From DATJBF01 sp035515475 (GTDB lineage: Bacteria; Verrucomicrobiota; Verrucomicrobiia; Palsa-1439): a stretch of DNA of 64,000 bases. The stretch spans positions 14,658 through 78,657 of the forward strand of contig DATJBF010000089.1 of assembly GCA_035515475.1 (NCBI GenBank), read 5' to 3'. The translations under genes were made by a program, and so were the position numbers. The notes beneath the pieces were generated by a model. It was not told the DNA's origin, searched no databases, and saw nothing but the letters and a program-made list of their open reading frames with translations. This document shows, piece by piece, positions 1 to 9,345 of the stretch. How positions within the stretch are numbered: position 1 is the first letter of the stretch; each line of letters starts with the position of its first letter.

Positions 1-891
1 GCCGATGCCGCCCACCAGGAGCGACACGCCGGCGATCGCGCCCAGCAGTACGGTCATCACCCGGGAGGTGGCCGTGGCCGTCTCAGCAATTTCTTGCTGG
101 GTGCGGATGTGAAAATCGTCGTCTTTCCCGGCCGCGATGCGATGGCGCTGGCGCAACAATTCTGCGATTTGTGTTTTCACATCGTCCACCACATCCGGCG
201 CACTGGCCTGGACGGAGAACGAGCGGAAGGTCGTGTCGCCGGTCAACCGGATCATCGCGCTGGTGTAAGGTACCAGCACCACGTCATCCTGATCCATCCC
301 CATCATGGCCATCCCCTTAGACGCCAGCAGACCAACAACGTTGAATGACGCGTCGCCGATGTGAATGAATTGGCCCACGGGATCTCCCTCGCCGAAGAGC
401 GTTTGAGCCGTGGTTTGGCCAAGCAGGGCAACCTTGTTCGCCGACCGCACGTCGCCAGCGGTGAAATTTGCGCCGGCAGCCAGCGGCCACGTTCGGATCT
501 GGAGGTAATCCTCACTCACACCGAACACGCTGGTGTTGATGTTTTGGCTGCCGGCGGCGACCTGCGCGCTGGCGCGAACATCCGGGCTGACGCCCGTGAT
601 CCCGGTGATTTCCTGGCGGAGAGCGTCGTAGTCCTGTTTCGTAAGCGACGGGGCGCTGCCGAATCCCATCCCGAACCCACCGCGGTTGGCGTTGCCCGAC
701 ATGATCAAGATGACGTTCTGGCCGAGCGCGGCAATCTGCGCTTCGACCCGCGCTTTTGCGCCGTTGCCCACGGCGACCGTGGCAATCACCGCCCCAACGC
801 CGATGACGATGCCCAACATCGTCAGCAACGACCGCAGCGCGTTGCGGCGCAGCGCCCGCAGAGCGATCTGATAGAGGACCGGGAGAATCAT
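1..891 (-). CDS. MacB-like ABC transporter permease (partial, C-terminus beyond window)
   Basis: This is the inner-membrane permease of a MacAB-type tripartite exporter. It runs off the left edge, so only about 297 N-terminal residues are present. Reading from 891, the N-terminus has the typical LRRNxLRSLLTMLGIVIGV segment (first transmembrane helix), followed by a large periplasmic MacB_PCD domain. The visible part ends at the start of the next membrane segment (VMTVLLGAIAGVSLLVGGIG). The ATG overlaps the stop of the ATPase gene by four bases (ATGA at 888-891), so the two are translationally coupled. It is a close paralogue of the complete permease at 5995-7212. The substrate cannot be read from the sequence; macrolides, peptides and lipoproteins are all known for the family. 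Confidence 0.9.
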   Translation of the reverse strand, partial: MILPVLYQIALRALRRNALRSLLTMLGIVIGVGAVIATVAVGNGAKARVEAQIAALGQNVILIMSGNANRGGFGMGFGSAPSLTKQDYDALRQEITGITGVSPDVRASAQVAAGSQNINTSVFGVSEDYLQIRTWPLAAGANFTAGDVRSANKVALLGQTTAQTLFGEGDPVGQFIHIGDASFNVVGLLASKGMAMMGMDQDDVVLVPYTSAMIRLTGDTTFRSFSVQASAPDVVDDVKTQIAELLRQRHRIAAGKDDDFHIRTQQEIAETATATSRVMTVLLGAIAGVSLLVGGIG

Positions 892-1655
892 GACGCGAGC
901 TGCAGGGCCAAGCGTTCTTGCTCGAGTTTCGACGTCGCATCCAAGCGATGTTGGACCGGATCGTTGCTGATGATGTGGCCATCGCGCATGACCACGGTCC
1001 GCTGGCAAAAACGGGCGATGTGCGGCTCGTGCGTGACCATGATGATCGTCAGGCCCATGCGGTTGAGGTTTTGGAAGATGCCCATGATCTCGATGCCGGT
1101 CCGGGTATCGAGGTTGCCGGTCGGTTCGTCAGCCAGCAGCAGTTCCGGCCTGTTGACCAGCGCACGGCCGATGGCGACCCGTTGCTGCTGGCCGCCGGAG
1201 AGTTGGTTGGGATGATGAGCGGACCGGTCCGTCAAACCCGTCATCGCCAATGCGTTTAACGCCCGGGCGCGCTGTTCTTGTCGGCACAAGCTCGGACGGG
1301 AGTACAACAGCGGCAACTCGATATTCTCCAAGGTCGAGGTGCGGGCAAGCAGATTGAAGTTCTGAAACACAAACCCGATCTTGCGGTTGCGGATGTCAGC
1401 CTGCGCGTCCGCCTCGAGTTGCGACATCTCCACGCCGTCGAGGGAATACCGTCCGCTCGTCGGCCGGTCGAGGCAACCGATGACGTTCATCAGCGTGGAT
1501 TTGCCGGAGCCGCTGGCACCCATGACGGCCACAAATTCACCCGGCAACACCTCCAACGACACGCCGCGCACCGCCGGGATCTCCACCTCGCCGGCGTGGT
1601 ACGTCTTCACGAGGTTTTCGAGTTGGATGACCGGCTGCATGGGAGCACCTGTCAT
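888..1655 (-). CDS. MacB-like ABC transporter ATP-binding protein
   Basis: This is the cytoplasmic ATPase of the exporter, about 255 residues. It shows Walker A (GASGSGKST), a Q-loop (FVFQNFNLL), the signature LSGGQQQR, Walker B (LLLADEPTGNLD) and the switch histidine (VTHEPH). The start at 1655 is chosen because its ATG overlaps the stop of the adaptor gene (ATGA, 1652-1655). The open frame extends upstream, but that part lies inside the adaptor gene and is not ATPase-like. An alternative ATG lies at 1640. ATPase and permease are separate genes here, unlike fused E. coli MacB; this is the common LolD/YtrE-like arrangement. Confidence 0.93.
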   Translation of the reverse strand: MTGAPMQPVIQLENLVKTYHAGEVEIPAVRGVSLEVLPGEFVAVMGASGSGKSTLMNVIGCLDRPTSGRYSLDGVEMSQLEADAQADIRNRKIGFVFQNFNLLARTSTLENIELPLLYSRPSLCRQEQRARALNALAMTGLTDRSAHHPNQLSGGQQQRVAIGRALVNRPELLLADEPTGNLDTRTGIEIMGIFQNLNRMGLTIIMVTHEPHIARFCQRTVVMRDGHIISNDPVQHRLDATSKLEQERLALQLAS

Positions 1656-2851
1656 CGCGGCGGTGGCGCCGGCATGCCACTGCCAAACGGGTTGCCGCCG
1701 GACGGGGCGGCCGTCGCCGCGGTCCTGGTCGTTGACGAAACCGTGCCGATGGCCACCACGTCTCCCTCGCGCAGCCCCTCCACCACTTCGGTCCAAGTAC
1801 CATCACTGATCCCCACCCGGACCGTGGTTGGCACAAGAACAACGTGCCCGTCGTCATTCGCGTGCGCCAGATAGACCCGGTGCGAACCGTCCGCTCGCCC
1901 GTCGATCGCTCCAACAACGGGGGAGCCTGCTGACGGACGGAACCGGAGCGCCGCATTCGGTAGGCGCAACACATTCCTCCGTTCGGCGGTGGTGATCGAG
2001 GTATTGGCGGTCATGCCGGGACGCAGTTTGAGGTCCGAGTTGTTGACCTCGACGATCGTCGTGTAGTGAACGACATTTTGGCTGACGGTTGCCTCGTAGC
2101 GGACTTGCGTGACCCGGCCCGTGAACTGCCGGTTGGGAAACGCATCCACGGAGAATTTCGCCGGTTGACCCTCCTCCACGCCGCCCACGTCGGCTTCCGA
2201 CACGGCGGCCTCGATACGCATCTGTCGGAGATCCTGCGCGATGGTGAACAGCGTCGGCGCGTTCAGACTCGCCGCCACGGTCTGGCCGACATCCACCGCC
2301 CGCGAGATCACCATGCCGTCGATCGGCGAATAAATGATCGCGTGTTCGATGTCCACCTTGCTCTTGTTGACGTTGGCCTCCTTGGTTTGCACGGTCGCCT
2401 TGGCCTGCTGCAAAGCGGCGTCCGCCTCATCGTAGTCAGCTTGCGAGATGAGCTGATTGGCGCGGAGTTCCCGGGCCCGGTCGAACTTCAATTCCGCCAG
2501 TTGTTGGGCGGCCCGGGCGCTCGCCAGTTCGGCGGCGGCCTGGTTGAATTGCTGCTGCAACGCGGCGGGATCGATTTGGGCAATAATCTGCCCATTGGTG
2601 ACGTGCGCGTTGTAGTCCACTTTGATGTCGGTGATGATGCCGGAAACCTGACTGCCGATCGTGACGGCTTTGATCGCGCTGAGCGCACCGTTGGCCGTAA
2701 CGGTCTGGATGATGTCGCCGCGCCCGATTGTCGCCGTCTTGTAGTTGGCCGGTGCGCCGGCGGTGCGTTTGGCGTGGAGATGCCACGCCCCGAACGCTGC
2801 AGCCAACGCCAGCAGTGCCGATAGCCACTTGAGTTGGACTCTTCGAGTCAT
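1652..2851 (-). CDS. MacA/HlyD-family periplasmic adaptor subunit
   Basis: This membrane-fusion protein links the inner-membrane ABC pump to an outer-membrane channel. The start at 2851 gives a short basic N-terminus followed by one membrane segment (WLSALLALAAAFGAWHL). A barrel-sandwich/lipoyl half (GDIIQTVTANGAL, VTIGSQVSGII), a coiled-coil hairpin (about residues 95-180), the second lipoyl half (IYSPIDGMVISRAVDVGQTV) and a beta-barrel follow. A GTG at 2875 is an in-frame alternative start. It is first in the adaptor-ATPase-permease operon and lies 71 bp downstream of the histidine kinase gene, so the two-component system probably controls it. No outer-membrane TolC gene is seen nearby. Confidence 0.92.
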   Translation of the reverse strand: MTRRVQLKWLSALLALAAAFGAWHLHAKRTAGAPANYKTATIGRGDIIQTVTANGALSAIKAVTIGSQVSGIITDIKVDYNAHVTNGQIIAQIDPAALQQQFNQAAAELASARAAQQLAELKFDRARELRANQLISQADYDEADAALQQAKATVQTKEANVNKSKVDIEHAIIYSPIDGMVISRAVDVGQTVAASLNAPTLFTIAQDLRQMRIEAAVSEADVGGVEEGQPAKFSVDAFPNRQFTGRVTQVRYEATVSQNVVHYTTIVEVNNSDLKLRPGMTANTSITTAERRNVLRLPNAALRFRPSAGSPVVGAIDGRADGSHRVYLAHANDDGHVVLVPTTVRVGISDGTWTEVVEGLREGDVVAIGTVSSTTRTAATAAPSGGNPFGSGMPAPPPR

Positions 2852-2946
2852 CACGGCATCCAGCAAACGAAACACCGCTGCGATGACAACAAGGCTATCG
2901 ACAGAATTACAGAAACGTCATGTATCGCAGGCGGGGGGGACGACAC

Positions 2947-4455
2947 TCACGAAGCAATCGGGAGGGTCAATGTGAAGGAGATCAAGTCGTTGTGGGCGGG
3001 CTCAAGCACGAGGTCGCCGTGGTGCGCCCGGGCGATTTCCCGGGCGAGGCTCAGACCCAACCCGGCGCCGCCAACGCGCCGGCTCCGGGACTTGTCCACG
3101 CGGTAGAACCGGTCGAACACCCGCTCTCGATCGTCGTCGGGGATCGGCGTGCCTGTGTTGCTCAAGGTGAAGCGCGCGACCCGGTCGGTGGTCGCCAACC
3201 CAAACCTCACCCGACCGCCCTTGCGATTATACTTCACGGCGTTGCTGGTCATGTTGCGGATGATCTGGGCCAACAGATCAGCGTCGGCCATTACGCGAAC
3301 GTCCGCCGGGAGGTGTTGCTGCACTTCCAGTTCCGGCGCGATGGCTTTCACGTCCTCGACGGCGTTCCTCAGCAAAGCCGTCAGGTTCACCCGCTCCAGA
3401 TGCAGGGCCAACTGCCCGGCATCGGCCCGTGCCAGGAGCAAGAGTTTCTGGACGATTGCTTTGAGCCGCTGCACTTCTTCCAAGAGGTCGTTGTCGCGCC
3501 GCTGCTCGTCTGAATCCAACGGGGCCTTCTGAATGGCCTGTTCCAACTCGCCCTGCAACACCGTCAGAGGCGTCTGCAGTTCGTGCGCCGCATCGGCACT
3601 GAAGCGCACGGCTTGGTGAAAGCTCGTTTCCAGCCGATCCAGCATCCCATTGATCACCTCGACAAGACGCGCCAGGTCGGGATCGGCGGCGGTGGCAGGA
3701 ATGCGCTGGTCGAGGCCGCGGGCGGTGATCCCTTGCGTCGTGTGCGTTATGAGTGCGACCGGTTGCAGCGCCCGGGTCGCCAGCAGCCAGCCGCCGGCCG
3801 CGAGCACAAACAAACCCAGAGGCACAATGACAAGAAACGCCTTGCGCACGCGGTCAGCGTCGCGATGATAGTCCGCCAAGCTTGCCCCGATAATCATCGT
3901 GACCTGCTCGTTGCCCAACACCCCGACGCGCCATTCGCCATCCGAGGTCTTTACGGTTTGGAAGACCGGTTTCTTCATTCGCGCCAGCGGCGGCGCCCGA
4001 CGCATTCTCGGACCGCCGGGCCAGGCAGGTTCGCCCTGTTGGGTCGGGCCCCGTGGTTCTCCAAGCCAGACGGGTTCGGGCGGGGAAGGCGCATCCGATT
4101 CCATGGTTACCGGGGGAGCCGCGGCAAACTCCAATGTGGGCAGCGGCATCTCGGGGAGCCCGGGCGGGCACTGTGTCGATTTGTAGAGAACGTGGTGTTC
4201 CGCATCCCACACGCACGCGACGAGCTGGCTCGATTGCCCGTTACCGTAGATGATTTCCAGCGATTTGCCGAAATCTTCCCAAAACTGGGGCGGCATCAAG
4301 TGGCCCAGTGACAAGTTGCCCAAAGTCGAAATCTCGCGATCGATGCGCCCCATCTGCACCGTGGATACAACATCGAGGAAGTACAGGCAGAAGCCGACCA
4401 GCAGCATGCCGGAAATCAGCAGCGACAACAACGTGATTTTGACGCGAAACTTCAT
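2947..4455 (-). CDS. Sensor histidine kinase (OmpR/CusS-type)
   Basis: Membrane sensor kinase of 502 residues. It has an N-terminal transmembrane helix (about 8-29), a periplasmic sensor of about 175 residues with a Pro-rich stretch (about 110-155), a second helix (about 207-226), a HAMP region and the dimerization/phosphoacceptor box with His291 (SADAAHELQTPL). The ATPase domain has an N-box (NMTSNAVKYN), F-box (FDRFYRVDKSRSR) and G-box (GGAGLGLSLA). It lies 6 bp downstream of the response regulator gene, in one operon with it and probably with the exporter below. Pro/Gly-rich periplasmic sensors of this kind often read metals or envelope stress; the actual signal is unknown. Confidence 0.93.
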   Translation of the reverse strand: MKFRVKITLLSLLISGMLLVGFCLYFLDVVSTVQMGRIDREISTLGNLSLGHLMPPQFWEDFGKSLEIIYGNGQSSQLVACVWDAEHHVLYKSTQCPPGLPEMPLPTLEFAAAPPVTMESDAPSPPEPVWLGEPRGPTQQGEPAWPGGPRMRRAPPLARMKKPVFQTVKTSDGEWRVGVLGNEQVTMIIGASLADYHRDADRVRKAFLVIVPLGLFVLAAGGWLLATRALQPVALITHTTQGITARGLDQRIPATAADPDLARLVEVINGMLDRLETSFHQAVRFSADAAHELQTPLTVLQGELEQAIQKAPLDSDEQRRDNDLLEEVQRLKAIVQKLLLLARADAGQLALHLERVNLTALLRNAVEDVKAIAPELEVQQHLPADVRVMADADLLAQIIRNMTSNAVKYNRKGGRVRFGLATTDRVARFTLSNTGTPIPDDDRERVFDRFYRVDKSRSRRVGGAGLGLSLAREIARAHHGDLVLEPAHNDLISFTLTLPIAS

Positions 4456-4461
4456 TGTGGG

Positions 4462-5142
4462 TCATTCCGGACCGCGAAACCGATACCCGACACTGCGTAT
4501 CGTCTCGATCCACGAAGGAGCCGGTGGCGCATCGATCTTGGCGCGCACCCGGCGGATATACACGTCTACCACGTTCGTTTGCGGGTCGAAGTCGTAGCCC
4601 CACACGTGCTCGAGAATCTGGGTGCGGGTGAATACGCGCCCCGGCGAGCGCATCAGCAACTCCAGCAGGTTGAATTCGCGCGCGGTCAACTCGACCCGCT
4701 CTCCACCGCGACTCACCTCGCGGGTAATCAGGTTCACGGCCAACGCGCCGGCCGTCAGTTGGGTCAACTGTTCGCCCGATGCGCGCCGCACCACCGCCTG
4801 AATCCGCGCGATGAGTTCTTCCACAAAGAACGGCTTGGCGAGATAATCGTCCGCTCCCAGATTCAACCCATCCACGCGTTCGTTGAGCCCCGACCGAGCC
4901 GTCAACAGTATGACCGGTACGGGATTCTTCTTTTCCCGCAACGCCCGCAGAATGCTCAGGCCATCGCGACCCGGCAACATGATATCGAGCACGATCACGT
5001 CGTACACCTGCTTGATCGCCCGGTTGTAAGCTTCATTGCCGTCCGCGCACGCCTCGACGACGAAGCCCTGTTCCTTCAACCCCTTTTGGACAAACGATGC
5101 GATTTTCCGGTCGTCCTCGACGACGAGTACTTTCACGGCCAC
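4462..5142 (-). CDS. OmpR/PhoB-family response regulator
   Basis: Transcription regulator of 226 residues, of standard length for the family. The receiver domain (about 1-115) has acidic residues Asp10-Asp11, phosphoacceptor Asp53 (VIVLDIMLPGRDG), the conserved Thr (LLTARS) and Lys (AKPF). The C-terminal winged helix (about 130-226) has ELTAREFNLLELL and the recognition helix TNVVDVYIRRVRAKID, ending in the typical SVGYRF. The partner kinase follows 6 bp downstream. The gene is divergent from the EF-hand protein gene; the 150-bp gap between them (5143-5292) probably holds the promoters that the regulator acts on. Confidence 0.95.
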   Translation of the reverse strand: MAVKVLVVEDDRKIASFVQKGLKEQGFVVEACADGNEAYNRAIKQVYDVIVLDIMLPGRDGLSILRALREKKNPVPVILLTARSGLNERVDGLNLGADDYLAKPFFVEELIARIQAVVRRASGEQLTQLTAGALAVNLITREVSRGGERVELTAREFNLLELLMRSPGRVFTRTQILEHVWGYDFDPQTNVVDVYIRRVRAKIDAPPAPSWIETIRSVGYRFRGPE

Positions 5143-5292
5143 AGCATACTGCGGCGTCGCACGCCCGCCAAGTGGAGCCTCATTACAGTATTGTCATGTT
5201 ATCGCCCGCCGCCGCGTCATCTGTCCGGGGTCTGATCGGGCAGAACGAATGAATCGAGGTTTCGATTTGCAGCCAATGAAAGGAGCCACAAC

Positions 5293-5832
5293 ATGAGAAC
5301 CTCAAGCCTAATGTTGATCGGAGCACTCGCCCTGGGCGCATGCACGTGGATGGCAGCCGCTGAGGAGGACGCCGGCGCGCCCCCTCGTGGCCAACGCCCA
5401 CCGCCGCCTCCGCCACCGATCATCGGGACGCTGGACGCCAACAAAGACGGCGTGATCGACGCCACCGAAATCGCCAACGCGTCCACGGCGTTGAAAGCGC
5501 TCGACAAAAACGGCGACGGCCAACTGACGGTTGATGAGTACCAGCCGCGGTGCGGTCCGCCGCCACCTCCCCCCCTGCCTTCCCAGGGGGAAGACGGAAC
5601 CAATACAGTGCACCGCCCACCCCCACCGCGGCCACCGAGTGATCCTGTCGTCAATGCGCTCGATACCAACAAGGACGGCGTGATCGACGCCGCCGAAATC
5701 GCCAACGCGCCGACGGCGTTGAAAGCGCTCGACAAAAACGGCGACGGTCAGTTGACCCGGGACGAGTTGATTCCGAAACGCCCCGACGATCAGGGAGAAG
5801 CCGGGCCTCCGGATGGTCCGCTGAGTTTCTAG
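5293..5832 (+). CDS. Secreted EF-hand calcium-binding protein
   Basis: Protein of 179 residues with an N-terminal signal (LMLIGALALGAC), cleaved either as a lipoprotein at Cys17 or after the AAA before EEDAG. It has four canonical 12-residue EF-hand loops in two near-identical pairs: DANKDGVIDATE/DKNGDGQLTVDE and DTNKDGVIDAAE/DKNGDGQLTRDE. Pro-rich linkers (PPPPPP) join the pairs, so the gene arose by internal duplication. An RBS-like AAGGAG lies just upstream of the ATG. It is divergent from the response regulator-kinase operon, the usual place for a small periplasmic accessory or sensor protein of such a system. It probably binds Ca2+ in the periplasm; a link to the kinase is inference. Confidence 0.85.
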   Translation: MRTSSLMLIGALALGACTWMAAAEEDAGAPPRGQRPPPPPPPIIGTLDANKDGVIDATEIANASTALKALDKNGDGQLTVDEYQPRCGPPPPPPLPSQGEDGTNTVHRPPPPRPPSDPVVNALDTNKDGVIDAAEIANAPTALKALDKNGDGQLTRDELIPKRPDDQGEAGPPDGPLSF

Positions 5833-5994
5833 TCGGGTAGGCGCATCCTCGATAACGCGGCGTGCACCGGAGGGACTTTCAACCAGGAGCCACGTCGTCT
5901 CCGGCAAGAAACCCCTTCGGTCGCCGGCGTGGCCCGGGAACGCGCGTTCGATCAGCCCGCGCAGAAAGAGGTCCGGGGCCGGACGCGCGAAGAC

Positions 5995-7212
5995 TTATTC
6001 ATACCGCAGAGCGTCGATGGGATCGAGCTGCGACGCCTTGCGTGCGGGGTAGAAACCGAAAAACACCCCGACTGCCGCGCTGAACAAAAAGGCGATGACA
6101 ATCGAACTGATCGAGATGAGCGTCGGCCATTTCGCCACGGCGGACAGGATCTTCGCCGAGGCAACGCCGAGGACGATACCGATCACGCCGCCGAGCGAAC
6201 TGAGCGTGATCGCTTCACTGAGGAATTGCAGGAGAATGTCGCGCGCGTGGGCGCCGACGGCCATGCGGATGCCAATCTCGCGGGTGCGTTCGGTGACGCT
6301 GACCAGCATGATGTTCATGATGCCGATGCCGCCGACGATCAGCGACACACTGGCAATCGCGCCGAGCAACACGGTCATTACCCGCGTGGTCGCGGTGGCG
6401 GCCTCCGCAATCTCCTCCTGATTGCGCACGGTGAAATCGTCGTCTTTGCCCGGCGTGATGCGGTGACGCTGGCGCAACAGGTCAATGATCTGCTTCTGGA
6501 CGGGCGCCAGCAGGCCGGCGCTGGCGGCCTGCACATTGATGGCCCGCAACGAGGTCGTGCCAATCACGCGTTTCATCGCGCTGGTGTACGGCATGATGAT
6601 CACGTCGTCTTGGTCCGTGCCCATCACGGACAGGCCCTTGGGGGTGAGGACGCCGACCACGATGAAGGGGACGCCCTGGATGCGCACGATTTGGCCGAGG
6701 GGATCGTCGTTGCCGTAGAGTTGCTGCGCCACGGTTTTGCCGATGATGCACACTTTGTTGGCGCCGCGCACGTCCTGGTCCGTAAACGGCGCGCCCTCGG
6801 CCAACGCCCACTTGCGCAGGTCGAAATAGTCCGGGCCCTCGCCCAGAATCTGCGTGTACCAATTCTGGTTGCCGGCGCTGACCTGCCGCACCGTGCGCAC
6901 TTCGGGACTAACAATGGTCACGCCGGGGATCTCGCGGCCAATGGCTTCTGCGTCCTCGACCTTCAACGTACCGGCGCTGCCCCAGCCCGTGTGCAGCCCG
7001 CTGCTGGTCACGCTACCCGCAAAAATCAGAATCACATTCTCTCCGAGACTTGCAATCTGTGCCTCCACCTGCGCCTTCGCGCCGCTCCCAATGCCGACCA
7101 TCGCGATGACCGCACTGACACCGATGATAATACCCAGCGTCGTGAGCACCGAGCGCAGCTTGTTGCGGCGCAGCGCCCGCAGGGCAACATTGAGTGTCGT
7201 AAACGCTCTCAT
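5995..7212 (-). CDS. MacB-like ABC transporter permease
   Basis: Complete permease of 405 residues, of normal length. It has an N-terminal helix (LRRNKLRSVLTTLGIIIGVSAVIAM), a periplasmic MacB_PCD domain (about 45-265), then three FtsX-type helices with VMTVLLGAIASVSLIVGGIGIMNIMLVSVTERTREIG near 275-310. It ends in the conserved FFGFYPARKASQLDPIDALRYE. The ATG at 7212 overlaps the ATPase stop by four bases. It is the paralogue of the partial permease at the left edge, and together they form two complete pumps in one locus. Confidence 0.95.
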   Translation of the reverse strand: MRAFTTLNVALRALRRNKLRSVLTTLGIIIGVSAVIAMVGIGSGAKAQVEAQIASLGENVILIFAGSVTSSGLHTGWGSAGTLKVEDAEAIGREIPGVTIVSPEVRTVRQVSAGNQNWYTQILGEGPDYFDLRKWALAEGAPFTDQDVRGANKVCIIGKTVAQQLYGNDDPLGQIVRIQGVPFIVVGVLTPKGLSVMGTDQDDVIIMPYTSAMKRVIGTTSLRAINVQAASAGLLAPVQKQIIDLLRQRHRITPGKDDDFTVRNQEEIAEAATATTRVMTVLLGAIASVSLIVGGIGIMNIMLVSVTERTREIGIRMAVGAHARDILLQFLSEAITLSSLGGVIGIVLGVASAKILSAVAKWPTLISISSIVIAFLFSAAVGVFFGFYPARKASQLDPIDALRYE

Positions 7213-8012
7213 GGCGCGAGGTGAACCGCCTGGTGCTCCAGTTGGAGACGAGCCAGTTCTTCCACGGCGTTCAAGCGGCTGGGGACAGGTTTGTCGGTGA
7301 TGACCACGCCGTCGCGCATGACAACGTTGCGTTTGGTATACCGCGCGATGTCGGGTTCGTGCGTCACCATGACGATGGTGATGCCCTGCTCGTTGAGTTT
7401 CTGAAACACGCCCATGATTTCGACGCTGGTGCGGCTGTCGAGGTTGCCCGTCGGCTCATCGGCGAGCAGCACGGCGGGGTTGTTGACGAGCGCGCGGGCA
7501 ATGGCCACGCGCTGCTGCTGGCCGCCGGAAAGCTGGTTCGGATGATGATCGGCGCGGTCGACGAGGCTCACGATTTCCAGCGCGCGAAGCGCATGCTCGC
7601 GTTGCGTCACGGGCGACAAGTGGTCGTGCGTGTACATCATCGGCAGTTCGACATTTTCCAGCGCGGTCGTGCGGGACAACAGGTTGAATCCCTGGAACAC
7701 AAAGCCGAGTTTTTTGTTGCGGATATCGGCGAGTTGGTCGCGGTCCAGGTGCGACACGTCGAGCCCGTCCAACAAATACCTTCCCGTCGTGGGTCGGTCG
7801 AGGCAGCCCACGATGTTCATCAGCGTGGACTTGCCCGAACCGCTCGCCCCCATGATGGCGACGAACTCCCCCTTGGCAATCTCCAGCGTAACGCCGCGCA
7901 CGGCGTGCACGTCGACCTCGCCCGTGTGGTAGGTCTTGCGAACCTCTTCGAGTTTGATGACTGCGCCCACCGTCTCCCTCACATCCCTAGAACCGCCGTC
8001 GGCCCCCGCCAA
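7209..8012 (-). CDS. MacB-like ABC transporter ATP-binding protein
   Basis: ATPase partner of the permease at 5995-7212, up to 267 residues. Walker A is GASGSGKST, the signature is LSGGQQQR, Walker B is VLLADEPTGNLD and the switch histidine is in VTHEPD. The homologous core begins at VIKLEEVRKTYHTGEV. The longest frame starts at 8012, 26 bases inside the adaptor gene. A GTG at 7982, just before the adaptor stop, would give a tighter overlap and may be the real start. Sequence is very close to the ATPase at 888-1655, pointing to operon duplication. Confidence 0.93.
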   Translation of the reverse strand: MAGADGGSRDVRETVGAVIKLEEVRKTYHTGEVDVHAVRGVTLEIAKGEFVAIMGASGSGKSTLMNIVGCLDRPTTGRYLLDGLDVSHLDRDQLADIRNKKLGFVFQGFNLLSRTTALENVELPMMYTHDHLSPVTQREHALRALEIVSLVDRADHHPNQLSGGQQQRVAIARALVNNPAVLLADEPTGNLDSRTSVEIMGVFQKLNEQGITIVMVTHEPDIARYTKRNVVMRDGVVITDKPVPSRLNAVEELARLQLEHQAVHLAP

Positions 8013-9234
8013 ACGGATTGGACGACTGGAAACCGCTGTCCTGCTTGATGATGGCGCCGGTGATCACCCTGTCGTTCTCGGTCAGACCCTCGGTCACTTC
8101 GGTGAAAACACCATCGCTGATGCCCGTCTTGATCTCGACGGGTTTTGGTTTCCCGCTGGCATCGAGAACGTACACGGTGCGGGAACGCGAGCGCTCACCT
8201 TTCGGGCGTCCGCCCTTCCAGCCGCCCGCGCCACCCGTTCGCGCGCCCCGGGCGCCCGCTCGGCTCGAAGCGTTCGTCTCGGCGATGGGAGCCGCTGCCA
8301 CGGCCTCCGGCGGACGAAACCGCAGCGCCGCATTCGGAATCTTCAGCGCGCCATTACGCTGCGCGATGATGATCGAAACGTTCGCCGTCATGCCCGGCTT
8401 GAGCTTCAAGTCGGGATTGCTGACGCCGATGACGGTGTCGTAGGTGACGACGTTTTGAACCGTGATCGGGGAATTGCGCACTTGCACGACCTCGCCGTGA
8501 AACGTGCGATACGGAAAGGCGTCCACGGTGAAGTCCACATTCTGGCCATCCTCGACCCCGCCAATATCTGCCTCCGCCACGTTGGCGTCGATTTGCATCT
8601 TGGTCAGATCGTTGGCGATGACAAACAGCGTGGGCGCGTTCAGGCTCGCGGCCACGGTCTGTCCGACGTCCACGTTGCGCGAGATGATCATACCATCGAC
8701 GGGCGAATAAATGGTGCAGCGCTCCAGGTTGACTCGGGCATTTTCGACCGCGGCTTCCTTCACCTCCACAGTTGCCTCGGCCTGGTGAAGATTGGCAAAC
8801 GCCTGATCGTAGTCGGACTTGGGGATGAGTTTGCCATCGAACAATTCCTGAGAGCGATCCGCGTTGACTCTGGCAAGCTCCAGCCCCGCCTTCGCATTGG
8901 CGAGGTCGCCCTCAGCCTGGTGAAGATTCGCCTGATAAGTCGCCGGGTCGAGTTGCGCCACCACCTGCCCATTCGTGACGGGCGAATTGAAATCCGCCGA
9001 CAATTTCGAGATCGTACCCGAAATCTGGCAACCCACCTGCACGTTGGTGACGGGATTGAGTTGACCCGTCGCAGTCACGACTTGTGTCAGGTCGCCACGG
9101 GCCACGTCGGTCGTCTGGTACTGCGCTGTGCCCTCGGCGCGGAACTTGAAGTACCAGAGCCCTCCCGCCAAGAGCGCCACCAATCCCGTCGTGAGAATCA
9201 CCCATTTCCAAGGTCGTCGTTCCGCATTCGCCAT
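7987..9234 (-). CDS. MacA/HlyD-family periplasmic adaptor subunit
   Basis: Membrane-fusion protein of 415 residues, first gene of the second exporter operon. It has a basic N-terminus, a membrane anchor (WVILTTGLVALLAGGLWYF), lipoyl halves (GDLTQVVTATGQL; IYSPVDGMIISRNVDVGQTV), a coiled-coil hairpin (about 95-190) and a beta-barrel. A Gly/Arg/Ala-rich insertion (about 310-345, SRAGARGARTGGAGGWKGG) is absent from the paralogue at 1652-2851, and the C-terminus ends NPFGGGRRRF. The insertion is probably a flexible loop. No promoter was recognised in the 9235-9345 gap. Confidence 0.92.
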   Translation of the reverse strand: MANAERRPWKWVILTTGLVALLAGGLWYFKFRAEGTAQYQTTDVARGDLTQVVTATGQLNPVTNVQVGCQISGTISKLSADFNSPVTNGQVVAQLDPATYQANLHQAEGDLANAKAGLELARVNADRSQELFDGKLIPKSDYDQAFANLHQAEATVEVKEAAVENARVNLERCTIYSPVDGMIISRNVDVGQTVAASLNAPTLFVIANDLTKMQIDANVAEADIGGVEDGQNVDFTVDAFPYRTFHGEVVQVRNSPITVQNVVTYDTVIGVSNPDLKLKPGMTANVSIIIAQRNGALKIPNAALRFRPPEAVAAAPIAETNASSRAGARGARTGGAGGWKGGRPKGERSRSRTVYVLDASGKPKPVEIKTGISDGVFTEVTEGLTENDRVITGAIIKQDSGFQSSNPFGGGRRRF

Positions 9235-9345
9235 ATCGAGTTCCCGCTGCTACTGGTTTCCGTCTGCCCCGCTCATACCGGAGACGCTCATCGTCCGCAA
9301 TAGGTTACAGTAATTGGCCTGCTTCGCAGCCACGAGAACTTTCTT

